Below are positions 43,125 to 51,625 of a DNA stretch of 64,000 bases, piece by piece; position 1 is the first letter of the stretch, and each line of letters opens with the position of its first letter. The translations under genes and the position numbers were made by a program. Under the pieces are notes generated by a model that was not told where the DNA came from, did not search any database, and was given only the letters and a program-made list of their open reading frames with translations. The stretch lies in the NCBI RefSeq assembly GCF_047556435.1, contig NZ_CP180210.1:1798001-1862000 (forward strand). The letters are read 5' to 3'. The stretch is from Alteromonas sp047556435. GTDB lineage: Bacteria > Pseudomonadota > Gammaproteobacteria > Enterobacterales > Alteromonadaceae.

Positions 43125-43739
43125 TTATTCAAATAAAGCTTTTGGAAAACGTTCGGTAATCAGAATGGCTGGTTGTCCGCCAAGGACAATGCGATACGTC
43201 CGGAATAGCACATTGAGCTTTTGCATCTTGTCGCTGCCTTCCTGATAGTGAAACGTTGGAAATTTCTCTAACCCGATTTCCAGCACTTCCCGATAAGACT
43301 CCATCCCTGAATCGCGGATCAACATGCCTATGCCGATTTCGCCGCGCAGCAGACGCTGTCTGAAAAAGGCAGGAATAATGCGCGGACGAATTATGGAAAA
43401 TGCGGTGGCATAAACCTGATGGCTGGTCGCGCCCTGCAGCTTCACCTCGCGGGTGAGGACGTCTTCACCATGTGAAACCTTCAGCCAGGGAACGTCGTAT
43501 TCGGCTTTACGTAATCCCTGGTCTGTCGGTACGACATTGACCGGCTCCCAGAAATAGGCTTCCAGGCTTTTGGTAACCGTGCCATCAGTTACCAGCAACG
43601 TGCGCAGAAAAGGTGGAACATCCTCCATCGGGAGTTTGCTCTCTTGTCCACGTTGTGGAATAGACCAGTCTTTTACAAATCCTTCTTTTTTAAATAAGGT
43701 TTGCTCATTTTTTGGTTTGCAGTAGTACGGTTCAATCAT
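43125..43739 (-). CDS. UbiC-like chorismate lyase family protein
   Basis: 204 residues; start ATG 43739 with GGAG eight bases upstream (an in-frame GTG at 43748 is less likely). It aligns with E. coli UbiC, which removes pyruvate from chorismate to give 4-hydroxybenzoate: GTVTKSLEAYF for SMTKRFEQ, LTREVKLQG for WLREILLC with Arg97, FRTYRIVLGGQPAILITERF for RLRLSGKPLLLTELF with Glu196. Both key residues, Arg and Glu, are kept. The likely product, 4-hydroxybenzoate (or a related hydroxybenzoate), would be the substrate of the AMP-ligase encoded next to it. Confidence 0.8.
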   Translation of the reverse strand: MIEPYYCKPKNEQTLFKKEGFVKDWSIPQRGQESKLPMEDVPPFLRTLLVTDGTVTKSLEAYFWEPVNVVPTDQGLRKAEYDVPWLKVSHGEDVLTREVKLQGATSHQVYATAFSIIRPRIIPAFFRQRLLRGEIGIGMLIRDSGMESYREVLEIGLEKFPTFHYQEGSDKMQKLNVLFRTYRIVLGGQPAILITERFPKALFE

Positions 43740-43779
43740 TGTTAACACTCCGGTTGAGCGGCTAACCTGAACAGCGAAA

Positions 43780-45225
43780 TCAGAGGTATTTTCTAAGCAC
43801 CTTGCCTAACGGGCTTTTTGGAATAGCCTGCAAGAACACGATTTGCTTAGGTACCTTGTATTCAACAAGTTTCCCTTTGATAAATTGGTATAAATCGTCG
43901 GTAGTGATCTCCATTTCAGGGAGCAATACCACGTAAGCGACGACCTGTTCTCCATAAACCTCATGAGGTTTTGCGACTACTACAGATTCTTCAATCAACG
44001 CGTGGCTGTTAAGCAGACTCTCTACTTCCAGCGGGTCAACTTTATTGCCTGCAACGTTGATTAAGAGCTTTTTCCGGCCCGTAACGCTGATGCCATGTTC
44101 ATTGCGAACACCCAGATCGCCGGTACAGAACCATCCGCCAACAAAATTTTCTTTTGTGGCTTCAGGCATACCGTCGTACTGATGCGTCATCGCCGGGCTT
44201 CGTACCCAAATTTCACCTTCCTTACCGTCGGCAAGCAGATTGCCATCTTCTCCCCTGATCTCCAGTTCCACGCAGGGGATGGGTAAGCCGACAGTTAATG
44301 CGTTTTGCGGGGAGGGTGAGGTATTACAGCAAATCACGCCGGTTTCACTGCTACCATAGATTTGGCCAATGTACTTACCGGTTTTGCTGTAAAAGTCATT
44401 GAAAATTTTAGGCGACAGAGGCGCGCCCGCTGAGAAGCAATGCCTGAGTGCAGAGAGATCCGGTGGCGACTTGAAGTTCGCCAGCGCCATGATCTGATAC
44501 ATAAAAGGGACGGCGGGGTAAAGCGTAATGCGGTAATCTGCTAGTGCCTGTAATGTCTTGCGCCCATTAAACTCGTTGGTTAACAAAATACAGGTGGCAC
44601 CGCTAAGCAGGGCCATCAGTAAACCATTGGAAAAGCCATGTGAATGATAAAGGGGTAACGTGCACAAGACGTTGTCGTTAGCCGTAGTGCCAAGCAATGC
44701 TGACATATCATCGTATTCGTCAAGCAGGGCTTGCTGGGTGCGGAAGACCCGTTTCGATTTCCCGGTAGATCCGGAAGAATACAGATACATACCTCCTTTA
44801 TGGCAGGGAGATTCTGTACTGGCAGTCTGGGCGTGCGATAACGCGTTTTCGTCTAACCACGGGATAGCGTGGTTGAAAACATACTCACTGACATTGGATA
44901 ACGAGCGGGGGCCGCAAACCAGTTTCACATCGGCATGTTCCAGGTAATACTGAATTTCTTCCGGTTGATAACTGTTGTTCAGTGGCAGCAATATTGCGCC
45001 TGCGGTAAACGTCGCCAATGCAAAGACGATAAAGTCGTAACCATTCGAAAACATAACCGCAACACACTGCTCAGGTTGTACACCTGCCTCGTTAAGCAGC
45101 TCACGGGCCTTTTTTACATCTGTGTGCAATGCAGTATATGAATACGGCACGTCATCAATAATGAGCGCGGTAGCAGCACCAGCTTGCTGAGCGCATTTTT
45201 CAAAGCGGTTGCCCAGAGAATCCAT
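43780..45225 (-). CDS. AMP-dependent acyl/aryl acid ligase
   Basis: 481 residues of the ANL (adenylate-forming) superfamily. P-loop LYSSGSTGKSKRV (148-160), motif A5 YGSSETG (290-296), CTGD (Asp370), hinge-type VTGRKK (381-386) and catalytic Lys475 in SPLGKVLRK. It activates a carboxylic acid as AMP ester and transfers it to CoA or to a carrier. With a hydroxybenzoate-forming enzyme and an acyl carrier protein encoded directly downstream, aryl-ACP formation is the simplest reading. A fatty acid substrate cannot be excluded. Confidence 0.85.
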   Translation of the reverse strand: MDSLGNRFEKCAQQAGAATALIIDDVPYSYTALHTDVKKARELLNEAGVQPEQCVAVMFSNGYDFIVFALATFTAGAILLPLNNSYQPEEIQYYLEHADVKLVCGPRSLSNVSEYVFNHAIPWLDENALSHAQTASTESPCHKGGMYLYSSGSTGKSKRVFRTQQALLDEYDDMSALLGTTANDNVLCTLPLYHSHGFSNGLLMALLSGATCILLTNEFNGRKTLQALADYRITLYPAVPFMYQIMALANFKSPPDLSALRHCFSAGAPLSPKIFNDFYSKTGKYIGQIYGSSETGVICCNTSPSPQNALTVGLPIPCVELEIRGEDGNLLADGKEGEIWVRSPAMTHQYDGMPEATKENFVGGWFCTGDLGVRNEHGISVTGRKKLLINVAGNKVDPLEVESLLNSHALIEESVVVAKPHEVYGEQVVAYVVLLPEMEITTDDLYQFIKGKLVEYKVPKQIVFLQAIPKSPLGKVLRKYL

Positions 45226-45285
45226 TTTCCTGTCCTTCTGTTACAGTTAGTGAGTCGCAGCCCCTGCCGGGCAGAGGCGTCACGG

Positions 45286-46161
45286 TTACTGAGACATCTT
45301 TTTATTCACTGCCAAATCCATTGCAGCGGCCTGCGGCTTACGAAGCTTGCTATACATTTCAAACAGCTCGCGAAAGGCTTTAAAAATCACTTTGATGTTA
45401 GCGCCCGTTTGTTCGCCGACTTCTCTTGAGTAGTGGTTCACCGGCACTTCTTTAATGGTCATCTGGTTCATTTTGGCTCGCGCCAGAATTTCGGTATTTA
45501 TCATAGCGCCCACGGATTCCAGCTTGTATCCCTCAAATACATGCTTGTGGAAAAGTTTAAAGGCACAATCAATGTCTTTGACTTTGACTCCAAGAACCGT
45601 TTTCACCAGCATGCCCCAACCCCATGCATTCATTTTCCTGATGAAAGGGTCGGCACGTTTGGCGCGATATCCGGTAACAATGTCGTGATGATCAATCCAG
45701 TCCAGCAAAAGCTCAATTTCATCCAGATCGAACTGTAAGTCTGAGTCGGAAAAAAAGATGAGTTCGTGCTGTGCAGACTCAATGCCGGTACGAAGCGCAG
45801 CGCCGTATCCGCGGTTTTTGGCATGATGTTTCGCCACTACCTGCGGTGTCTTTTCAGCAATGGCATCGAGTCGTTCGCAGGTCTCGTCAGTACTGCCATC
45901 ATCGACAACAATGATTTCTACCTGGTCAAAAAAACGTTCGAATGACTTCAGTGCTGCATCAACGGCACGCTGGACATTGTCCTGCTCGTTAAACGCCGGG
46001 AAGACAACTGATATCCCTTTATAAGGTTTGCCGGTATCTGAGAACGCTATACGTTCTTTCATTCTTGCTGAGTACTCGAAAGCGCGTGGCTCAGCGGGGA
46101 TAGTGGCGGATCCTGTAACCTTATAATCCGCGTGCTTTGAGTGGTTTTTACGGTATTCCAT
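45286..46161 (-). CDS. GT2-family glycosyltransferase, polyprenyl-phosphate type
   Basis: 291 residues: a GT-A fold with VVFPAFNEQDN (52-62), VVDDGSTDET (85-94), and DSDLQF (139-144) as the DXD-type metal motif. This pattern is that of dolichyl/polyprenyl-phosphate sugar synthases (DPM1/ArnC-like), without a C-terminal membrane region. It would make the lipid-linked donor for the GT-C protein encoded further on. It lies 60 bases upstream of the ligase gene. Confidence 0.88.
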   Translation of the reverse strand: MEYRKNHSKHADYKVTGSATIPAEPRAFEYSARMKERIAFSDTGKPYKGISVVFPAFNEQDNVQRAVDAALKSFERFFDQVEIIVVDDGSTDETCERLDAIAEKTPQVVAKHHAKNRGYGAALRTGIESAQHELIFFSDSDLQFDLDEIELLLDWIDHHDIVTGYRAKRADPFIRKMNAWGWGMLVKTVLGVKVKDIDCAFKLFHKHVFEGYKLESVGAMINTEILARAKMNQMTIKEVPVNHYSREVGEQTGANIKVIFKAFRELFEMYSKLRKPQAAAMDLAVNKKMSQ

Positions 46162-46250
46162 AAAATTTCCTTAGTAACAAAGTTCGATTGATTCCTACCA
46201 CTAGATGAAACCACTGTTAGTAAACACGACATCAATTGGCGTATAACGCC

Positions 46251-47276
46251 CTAATACTCCCTGAGTAAAACATCACACGCTAAACGGAGCTTATTTAACG
46301 AGTGTCTGAAAAAAAGGCTGTTTTGTGCGGCATTACGCAATGTAATGATGGCCTTGCGCTGCAGTTTATAACTGGTCCAGCGCGCCGAGTGATTGCCTTT
46401 ACGACGAGCAGCCGCATCCTGATTGGCCAGGACATCTTCCACCGGTTGCCACAACGTTTCAGGTGAATAGCCATAGGTGGCTATGTCACGGTCTGAGATT
46501 CGACTTAGCAGCTTACGCAGAAACTGGTATTTTTCTGGTTCTGCGGCAATTTCGGTTGCCCAGCGTTCAATACTCTTGGTACTCAACCCACTGTAGTTTT
46601 TTATGCCGATCGGATCGCCCAGCCCTTGCGTGGTTTTGCTGGCACTGAGGTTCAGCATTTCAGACTCAAAATCAATTTGCAGAAACTGGCAAAGTTGCCG
46701 GGTCATGGTTTCTGGCTCGCTGACAAGCTGCTCATATTTGACATGAAACAGAGCAAGATCCGGGTCGCGGAGCAAACCTGCAATTGAGGGGATATATCTT
46801 TCGAACAACGCTTCATGCTGCTGAGTCAAGGCATAGTTGCCTTCAAAAAAGCTGTTGGCGAAAGAGGAAAATACGGCAGCCGGATGACGGCTGATAACAA
46901 TGTATTTGGCGTCGGGGAAGACTTTTTTCATAAAGGGCCAAATCGTTGCGTACTCAGGCGTTTTATCCAGATAGATAATGTTCTCATCGCCACCGCTGGC
47001 ACAATTATAAAGATGTTGCGCATAACAACGACAGGCCTGCCAGTAATCTCTCTCCTGCCCGGGCAGGCTGGCGATAAAGTCTTTCTGGCCAATGCCCGCG
47101 ACAATATGATCGTAAGGGGCTTTCTCCACCTTTGCCCACACGCCGAGGTGTGCAAGCGGGGTTAGCAGATGTGGCTCTGGCCCACCCATAACCTGGCTGT
47201 GACTGGCGATAATACGTTCTAACATGGTGGTGCCGGATCGTGGGGCACCCACCAGAAATACAACTTGGCTGTCCAT
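46251..47276 (-). CDS. Sulfotransferase family protein
   Basis: 341 residues. The PAPS 5'-phosphosulfate loop is LVGAPRSGTTML (8-19), and the 3'-phosphate-binding region is YIVISRHPAAVFSSFANSF. It would transfer sulfate to a sugar or lipid hydroxyl in the cytosol. It is 137 bases after the second sulfotransferase gene on the same strand and is only distantly related to it. PAPS-making genes are not in the window. Confidence 0.88.
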   Translation of the reverse strand: MDSQVVFLVGAPRSGTTMLERIIASHSQVMGGPEPHLLTPLAHLGVWAKVEKAPYDHIVAGIGQKDFIASLPGQERDYWQACRCYAQHLYNCASGGDENIIYLDKTPEYATIWPFMKKVFPDAKYIVISRHPAAVFSSFANSFFEGNYALTQQHEALFERYIPSIAGLLRDPDLALFHVKYEQLVSEPETMTRQLCQFLQIDFESEMLNLSASKTTQGLGDPIGIKNYSGLSTKSIERWATEIAAEPEKYQFLRKLLSRISDRDIATYGYSPETLWQPVEDVLANQDAAARRKGNHSARWTSYKLQRKAIITLRNAAQNSLFFRHSLNKLRLACDVLLREY

Positions 47277-47413
47277 AGTATTTACTCAATCTATCGGCTA
47301 AAAACGTTTTCGACTGGCAGCACTTTCCCACTACCACGAACACGAGTTTTCGTAGTAAAAAGCAGTCTTGGTACGGCTAAAAAAGTACGTCTACGGCAAG
47401 ATATAGCTGGTTT

Positions 47414-48262
47414 CTATGACCAGGCTTTAGGTTTCACGCCTACGAGGCGCTCGAATTCTTTGTTGTGAGTTTCAAAATATTCTATCAACTGCTCCCGGCT
47501 CTTAGCATCAATGGATGGTGGCCGCTCTTTACTGTCGTTAACGCGTCGTAATACTTTCGCGATGCCAGAATCAACCACCCACTTAACGAAACGGGTATAG
47601 CCACGGCGCGACAGCCAGCGATAGCTTTGTACCAGTACATTTTCAAGCAACAAGAAGCGGTAGTTTTTGGCTTCATTGCTTGGCACATGGTAGTCCTCAG
47701 GTAAATAATCGGCGTTTATCACACCGATATGCTGATAAATCTGGCGCATACCTGCCGGAATGTCTTTAAGGAAATCTTCAAGTACGATAACCAGGATTTG
47801 CTCTTTCGGAAACTCCGCATAGAAATTTTTCAGGTATTCGTGATACCTGCCAGGTGCGAGATTATCTTCATCTTTTATATAGTCTGAAAAGGACAGGCTT
47901 GGAGAAATGTCACCTTTTCTTATAGAGTGCAGATAATTTGAAAACGCACGCTTAACCGGGTTTCTTACAATCGCAATCAGCCTTGCCTGAGGGAAGTGCT
48001 TTTTTATTCTTGCTGGCGCTTCAGGGTGTGCCAGGTAAGTCACAGAGAACTCTCCCTTAAGCAGTCCGTCATCACTATTACCGAATTGAGACTGATACCA
48101 ATCAAATTTATGCTCAGGATACAGATCGCTGAAATAGTTAAGTTCTTTCAGGTTTTTACTACTTATTTCCGGGTGTTTGACGATATTCTCATAAATCCAG
48201 GTAGAACCGCATTTTCCTGAGCCTATGCCAATAAAGTCCACCTTAAACGGTGCATTGTTCAT
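47414..48262 (-). CDS. Sulfotransferase domain protein (heparan-sulfate-sulfotransferase-like)
   Basis: 282 residues. The PAPS loop is GIGSGKCGSTWIYEN (12-26) and the 3'-phosphate region is AIVRNPVKRAFSNYLHSIRKG. Length and motifs resemble carbohydrate sulfotransferases acting on polysaccharides (heparan N/O-sulfotransferase-like). It appears to be the first gene of the main glycan transcript. The upstream region has a 7-bp dyad and a TTGACA box. Confidence 0.88.
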   Translation of the reverse strand: MNNAPFKVDFIGIGSGKCGSTWIYENIVKHPEISSKNLKELNYFSDLYPEHKFDWYQSQFGNSDDGLLKGEFSVTYLAHPEAPARIKKHFPQARLIAIVRNPVKRAFSNYLHSIRKGDISPSLSFSDYIKDEDNLAPGRYHEYLKNFYAEFPKEQILVIVLEDFLKDIPAGMRQIYQHIGVINADYLPEDYHVPSNEAKNYRFLLLENVLVQSYRWLSRRGYTRFVKWVVDSGIAKVLRRVNDSKERPPSIDAKSREQLIEYFETHNKEFERLVGVKPKAWS

Positions 48263-48571
48263 GGCGGCTTCAACCTTCTTCCAATGAAATGATTGTTAAG
48301 TACAACTACAAAAATAGTAGCAATATGTTTGCCGTAATGTTGACTGGGAAGGGGAGTGATGGGGACTTTTTTGTTCAATAAATGAACAAGTCTTTGATTT
48401 GATATGAAATATTGTTTTAAGGAAAACTTAAAAGTCAGGAAATTGACGGTGTTGTCAATCTTTTGACCTTGGAGCGAAGGGCGGTAGATGGCGGTGTAAT
48501 GATCATATGTGGTGCAAGAAAGACTATTGCACCGCTCAAAGCGGTGCAATTTTCACGCGTCGATATCATAC
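48263..48571. promoter_or_regulatory. Promoter region of the sulfotransferase-led operon
   Basis: 309 bases. On the minus strand a -35-like TTGACA (48458-48453) precedes an AT-rich tract with a weak -10. A perfect dyad TTGTTCA-ATAAA-TGAACAA is at 48371-48389, next to a T-run; it could be an operator or a leader hairpin. A terminator of the upstream gene closes the region. Confidence 0.5.
48526..48550. terminator. Terminator-like hairpin after first TIM-barrel gene
   Basis: Perfect 10-bp stem ATTGCACCGC / GCGGTGCAAT with loop TCAAA. T-rich on the plus strand side, weaker on the minus; it lies 21 bases after the stop of the minus-strand TIM-barrel gene. Confidence 0.7.
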
Positions 48572-49651
48572 CTATTGCTGATGCAACTGCTGGTGATATC
48601 GCCTGAAGTCACTCTGCCACGCCGGGTTGTCAATGTCCCATACATAGACCTCGAAATACTGTGCATCGAATGCCTGTATTCCGTGGTCAATTCCATCTGT
48701 TGGCCGTGCGAATCGCAGTTTTGGCACATGGTTCACATTGAATGGACGATCCCAGCTTCCCAGCATTTGAAAACCTGTCAGCAGTCCATTCCTATTCGCG
48801 AGATGCTGGGCCCAGCTCTGTTCAGGAAAGCCACGGTAATTGCTGCAATTCGGACACGGTCGGCTGGCAGCAAGGTTGTCCATCCAGAGTCCGGTTCTGT
48901 TGTAGCGCGAAATAGCAGCTTCTATATCTTCCCACAATGCTTGCCGACGATTATCGTCATGGATAGGCCATAGCGATACGAAAGTCACCTGGTTGGGAAA
49001 CAGTGCTTTTGTCATGCTCATTACCGGGAGGATATTGCCTTCAATCAGGTTTTCACGTGTAAAGCCGGGTACGCTGGAGACAGTAAACGCACCCTCATCG
49101 CGTAATGCGCCGTCAGGTGTACCAGGAAAAGTTGGATGAAACAACGCAAATGCTGAGTGGTCTCTGAGGCGTACAAGCCGTCCTCCGGCTTTTGGGTCGG
49201 CAATTCTGTGGTTTGCTGCAGCAGTGAGAAAGGCGCGGTATCGCTCAAGCAAGTCAGGATCCCAGGGCACAGGTCGCAACGTGCCACCGGCAATATAGGT
49301 ACTGATTTGCCTGTCCTGGACGAGGTAACGCGGTAAGTCAGGCATGATGATCCAGGAAAACTTTTTGTCGATGGCCGCAAGTCGGGTGACGATGTGGGTC
49401 AGTGGTCTGAAGTCGTAATTGCCATGCGACGGCTCCATCTCCTGCCAACTGTATCGCCAGGCAAATCCGTCGACAAATTCATAATCGCGGATATTCGCAT
49501 CCCGAAACGTGCCGCGGTTGCCATCCAGTACATAAATACCTGTAAGTGATGATGTCGCTTGTTGAGCGTAAGTATGAAAAGTAATTAAGCAGAAAAAAAT
49601 GACAGCCGCCAGAGACGCTGCTGCATGCTTACTGAAAAAATGATATGTCAT
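48572..49651 (-). CDS. Secreted TIM-barrel glycoside-hydrolase-like protein (paralogue 1)
   Basis: 359 residues with an N-terminal signal (MTYHFFSKHAAASLAAVIFF), start chosen at ATG 49651 because the upstream frame precedes the signal. It is a close paralogue of the next gene: LTGIYVLDGNRGTFRDANIRDYEFVDG, WRYSWQEMEPSHGNYDF, and FSWIIMPDLPRYL are shared, as is a WMDNLAASRPCPNC Cys pair. The pattern R-x-W-x-x-M-E-P and YDF recall clan GH-A barrels. Catalytic acids cannot be pinned from sequence alone. Family not recognised; probably acts on the glycan in the periplasm or outside. Confidence 0.72.
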   Translation of the reverse strand: MTYHFFSKHAAASLAAVIFFCLITFHTYAQQATSSLTGIYVLDGNRGTFRDANIRDYEFVDGFAWRYSWQEMEPSHGNYDFRPLTHIVTRLAAIDKKFSWIIMPDLPRYLVQDRQISTYIAGGTLRPVPWDPDLLERYRAFLTAAANHRIADPKAGGRLVRLRDHSAFALFHPTFPGTPDGALRDEGAFTVSSVPGFTRENLIEGNILPVMSMTKALFPNQVTFVSLWPIHDDNRRQALWEDIEAAISRYNRTGLWMDNLAASRPCPNCSNYRGFPEQSWAQHLANRNGLLTGFQMLGSWDRPFNVNHVPKLRFARPTDGIDHGIQAFDAQYFEVYVWDIDNPAWQSDFRRYHQQLHQQ

Positions 49652-50197
49652 GATATGACCCTTGGTAAAAAGTAGGTTCGCGTTTGTCGTGTTCCATTCG
49701 CATAGCGATGTCATTCAGTATCTGTGGAGCGTTATGCGAATTCGTAACGCATGTCACGTCCGGTGCAGTGGTTGTTGTTATTCCGTGCTTAAAATAACCA
49801 GTCGGCGAAGCGGCTCGCTTGGTCTGTGTTTCAACGGGGGGAGGGCCATATGCTGCTTACACAAATAAGCTGGCCTTATATCTCTTTTATTGTTTTATGG
49901 CAAAAGCCGGGCCAATGTCCCGAAATACGCAATTTTCATCACACGGTCGGTGTTGTAAAAGAAATTTAGTTTAAAAATCAATCCTGTTTTACGTGCATCA
50001 CAATTTTCAGGGAGTACAGAGCGTTTTGCAGTGGCCAGCAAATGAGTACAGGATGTAGCGGTTTGGTAACAGGTTTAAACTCAAGAGGCATATCGCAGAC
50101 GTGTTGAGTGTAGTCGGGCAGGGGGAAACATTGCTATATAGGCTGAAAAGAAAACACCCGCAGAAGCGGGTGTTTTTGGGAGATAGCAGCAGTTTGA
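49652..50197. other. Intergenic region between the two TIM-barrel paralogues
   Basis: 546 bases without a supported gene. A dyad GCGTTA-TGCGAATTCG-TAACGC (49729-49750) lies about 80 bases upstream of the downstream paralogue's start and may be an operator. The terminator of the upstream paralogue is at 50153-50174. The remainder shows AT-rich stretches but no family feature. Confidence 0.5.
50153..50174. terminator. Terminator after second TIM-barrel gene
   Basis: 9-bp stem AACACCCGC / GCGGGTGTT with tetraloop AGAA. T-runs on both strands (TTTTTGG plus; TTTTCTTTTCAG minus), so probably bidirectional. Confidence 0.85.
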
Positions 50198-51301
50198 TTA
50201 CTGATGCAGGCGTTGTTGCATGGTTTTCAGGCCTGCTTGCCAGTCTTTACGCTCGATATCCCAGATATAAACTTCAAAGTATTGAGAGTCAAACTTATCA
50301 ATCGCAAACTCCATTCCGTCCATCGGCGTGCCGTTTTTCACTTTTGGTACATGGTTAACGTTGAACGGGCGGTCCCATGTGCCAAGCATTTGGAAGCCGG
50401 TCATCAGGCGATCAGACACGTTAGTCATATGTTTAGCCCAGCTCACCTGAGGATAGCCTTTGTACGGCGAACAGTATGTGCAGTCTCGTGACGCAGCCAG
50501 GTTGTCCATCCAGATACCCGTATTCCAGTACTCAGAGAATTTATCCTGAAGCGCTTCCCAGAGTGGCAGGCTGCGGTCATTGTCGTTAATTGGCCACAAC
50601 GAGAAGAAAATGGCTTGTTTAGGGAACGTTTTCCGGAACAAATTAGCGACAAAGTCTACGTTGCCATCAATTAATTTACTGCGAGAGTAGCCTGGGATAT
50701 CTTTAATTTTGATGCCTTCATCGCGCATACCGCCGCGAGGAGTCCCTGGAAAGGTAGGGTGCAAAATCGCGTTTACCGAATGCCATTTAAAAGGGATCAT
50801 GCGGCCATCGCGTTTTGGATCCGGCATGCGGTGCATGGAAACGGCTTTTACAAATGCTTCGTAACGCGCCAGCAATTTCTCATCCCAGGGAGAGGGAATG
50901 GCTTTATTGTTATAAATATACGTGTCCATTCCGGGTTCTTTTGCAAGATAGTCAGGCAGATCCGACATGATAATCCAGGACATTTTTTTGTCGATGTCAC
51001 TCAGTCGTTTAACGATGTGCTCCAGGCCACGAAAGTCGTATTTGCCTTTTTCAGGCTCCATATCGGCCCACGAGAACCGCCAGGTATAGCCGTCGACGAA
51101 GTCATAATCGCGTATATTGACATCGCGGTAAGTGCCGCGGTTACCGTCAAGGATATAAAGTCCTGTTAACGGCTTCATCCTCTCGTTTGCGGCGAGAACA
51201 TCAGAAGCAGAAGTAAATGTTAATGCGAGAGCTGCAGAAGCAGTAAAAACTGCCTTTTTTAACGAAGAAGCGTGTTTGGAAAAAAAGTTACTACACAACA
51301 T
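50198..51301 (-). CDS. Secreted TIM-barrel glycoside-hydrolase-like protein (paralogue 2)
   Basis: 367 residues: signal peptide (MLCSNFFSKHASSLKKAVFT, cleavage after VLA), then the same barrel as its neighbour: LTGLYILDGNRGTYRDVNIRDYDFVDG, WRFSWADMEPEKGKYDF, MSWIIMSDLPDYLA, and WMDNLAASRDCTYC with a Cys pair. The strong similarity suggests recent tandem duplication, with each copy having its own promoter and terminator. Its distance from the sulfotransferase genes suggests separate transcription. Enzyme class unknown. Confidence 0.75.
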   Translation of the reverse strand: MLCSNFFSKHASSLKKAVFTASAALALTFTSASDVLAANERMKPLTGLYILDGNRGTYRDVNIRDYDFVDGYTWRFSWADMEPEKGKYDFRGLEHIVKRLSDIDKKMSWIIMSDLPDYLAKEPGMDTYIYNNKAIPSPWDEKLLARYEAFVKAVSMHRMPDPKRDGRMIPFKWHSVNAILHPTFPGTPRGGMRDEGIKIKDIPGYSRSKLIDGNVDFVANLFRKTFPKQAIFFSLWPINDNDRSLPLWEALQDKFSEYWNTGIWMDNLAASRDCTYCSPYKGYPQVSWAKHMTNVSDRLMTGFQMLGTWDRPFNVNHVPKVKNGTPMDGMEFAIDKFDSQYFEVYIWDIERKDWQAGLKTMQQRLHQ

Positions 51302-51625
51302 GGGAAAACCTCAATACTACGAAAAAAGAGTGCGCCGGGGCTGACCCCGTCAACGCGATACTGAGAATAGAGCGCAGAGATTCGGATTACAAAAGGTATT
51401 GGTTATGAGTACCTATCAATAGGTATATAAAATTAAACACCCTATATGTATCAATAGTTTACGAGTTTTATAAAGGTATAAAATGCGATACAAAATATAA
51501 TATAGAGCACTTTTTGTACTGATTTTGATAATTTTTCGAATCAAAAAATCACTCTGCACCATTGAGGTGCGAGTAAAAATGCGTAATATTGAAAGGTTTT
51601 TCATAAAAAAGTACTAGGCAAGGAA
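51302..51625. promoter_or_regulatory. AT-rich control region with repeated TATCAATAG
   Basis: 324 bases between divergent genes, clearly more AT-rich than its neighbours from about 51400 to 51610. TATCAATAG occurs at 51414-51422 and 51449-51457; the first lies within the perfect dyad ACCTAT-CA-ATAGGT (51411-51424). CGGGG-CTGA-CCCCG at 51336-51349 could form a hairpin in the leader of the barrel gene. A 62-codon minus-strand open frame here has no coding character. Confidence 0.5.

Noticed and set aside
51416..51604. 62-codon minus-strand open frame in the AT-rich region
   Set aside because: Composition is that of the AT-rich control region, with no ribosome site or family feature.
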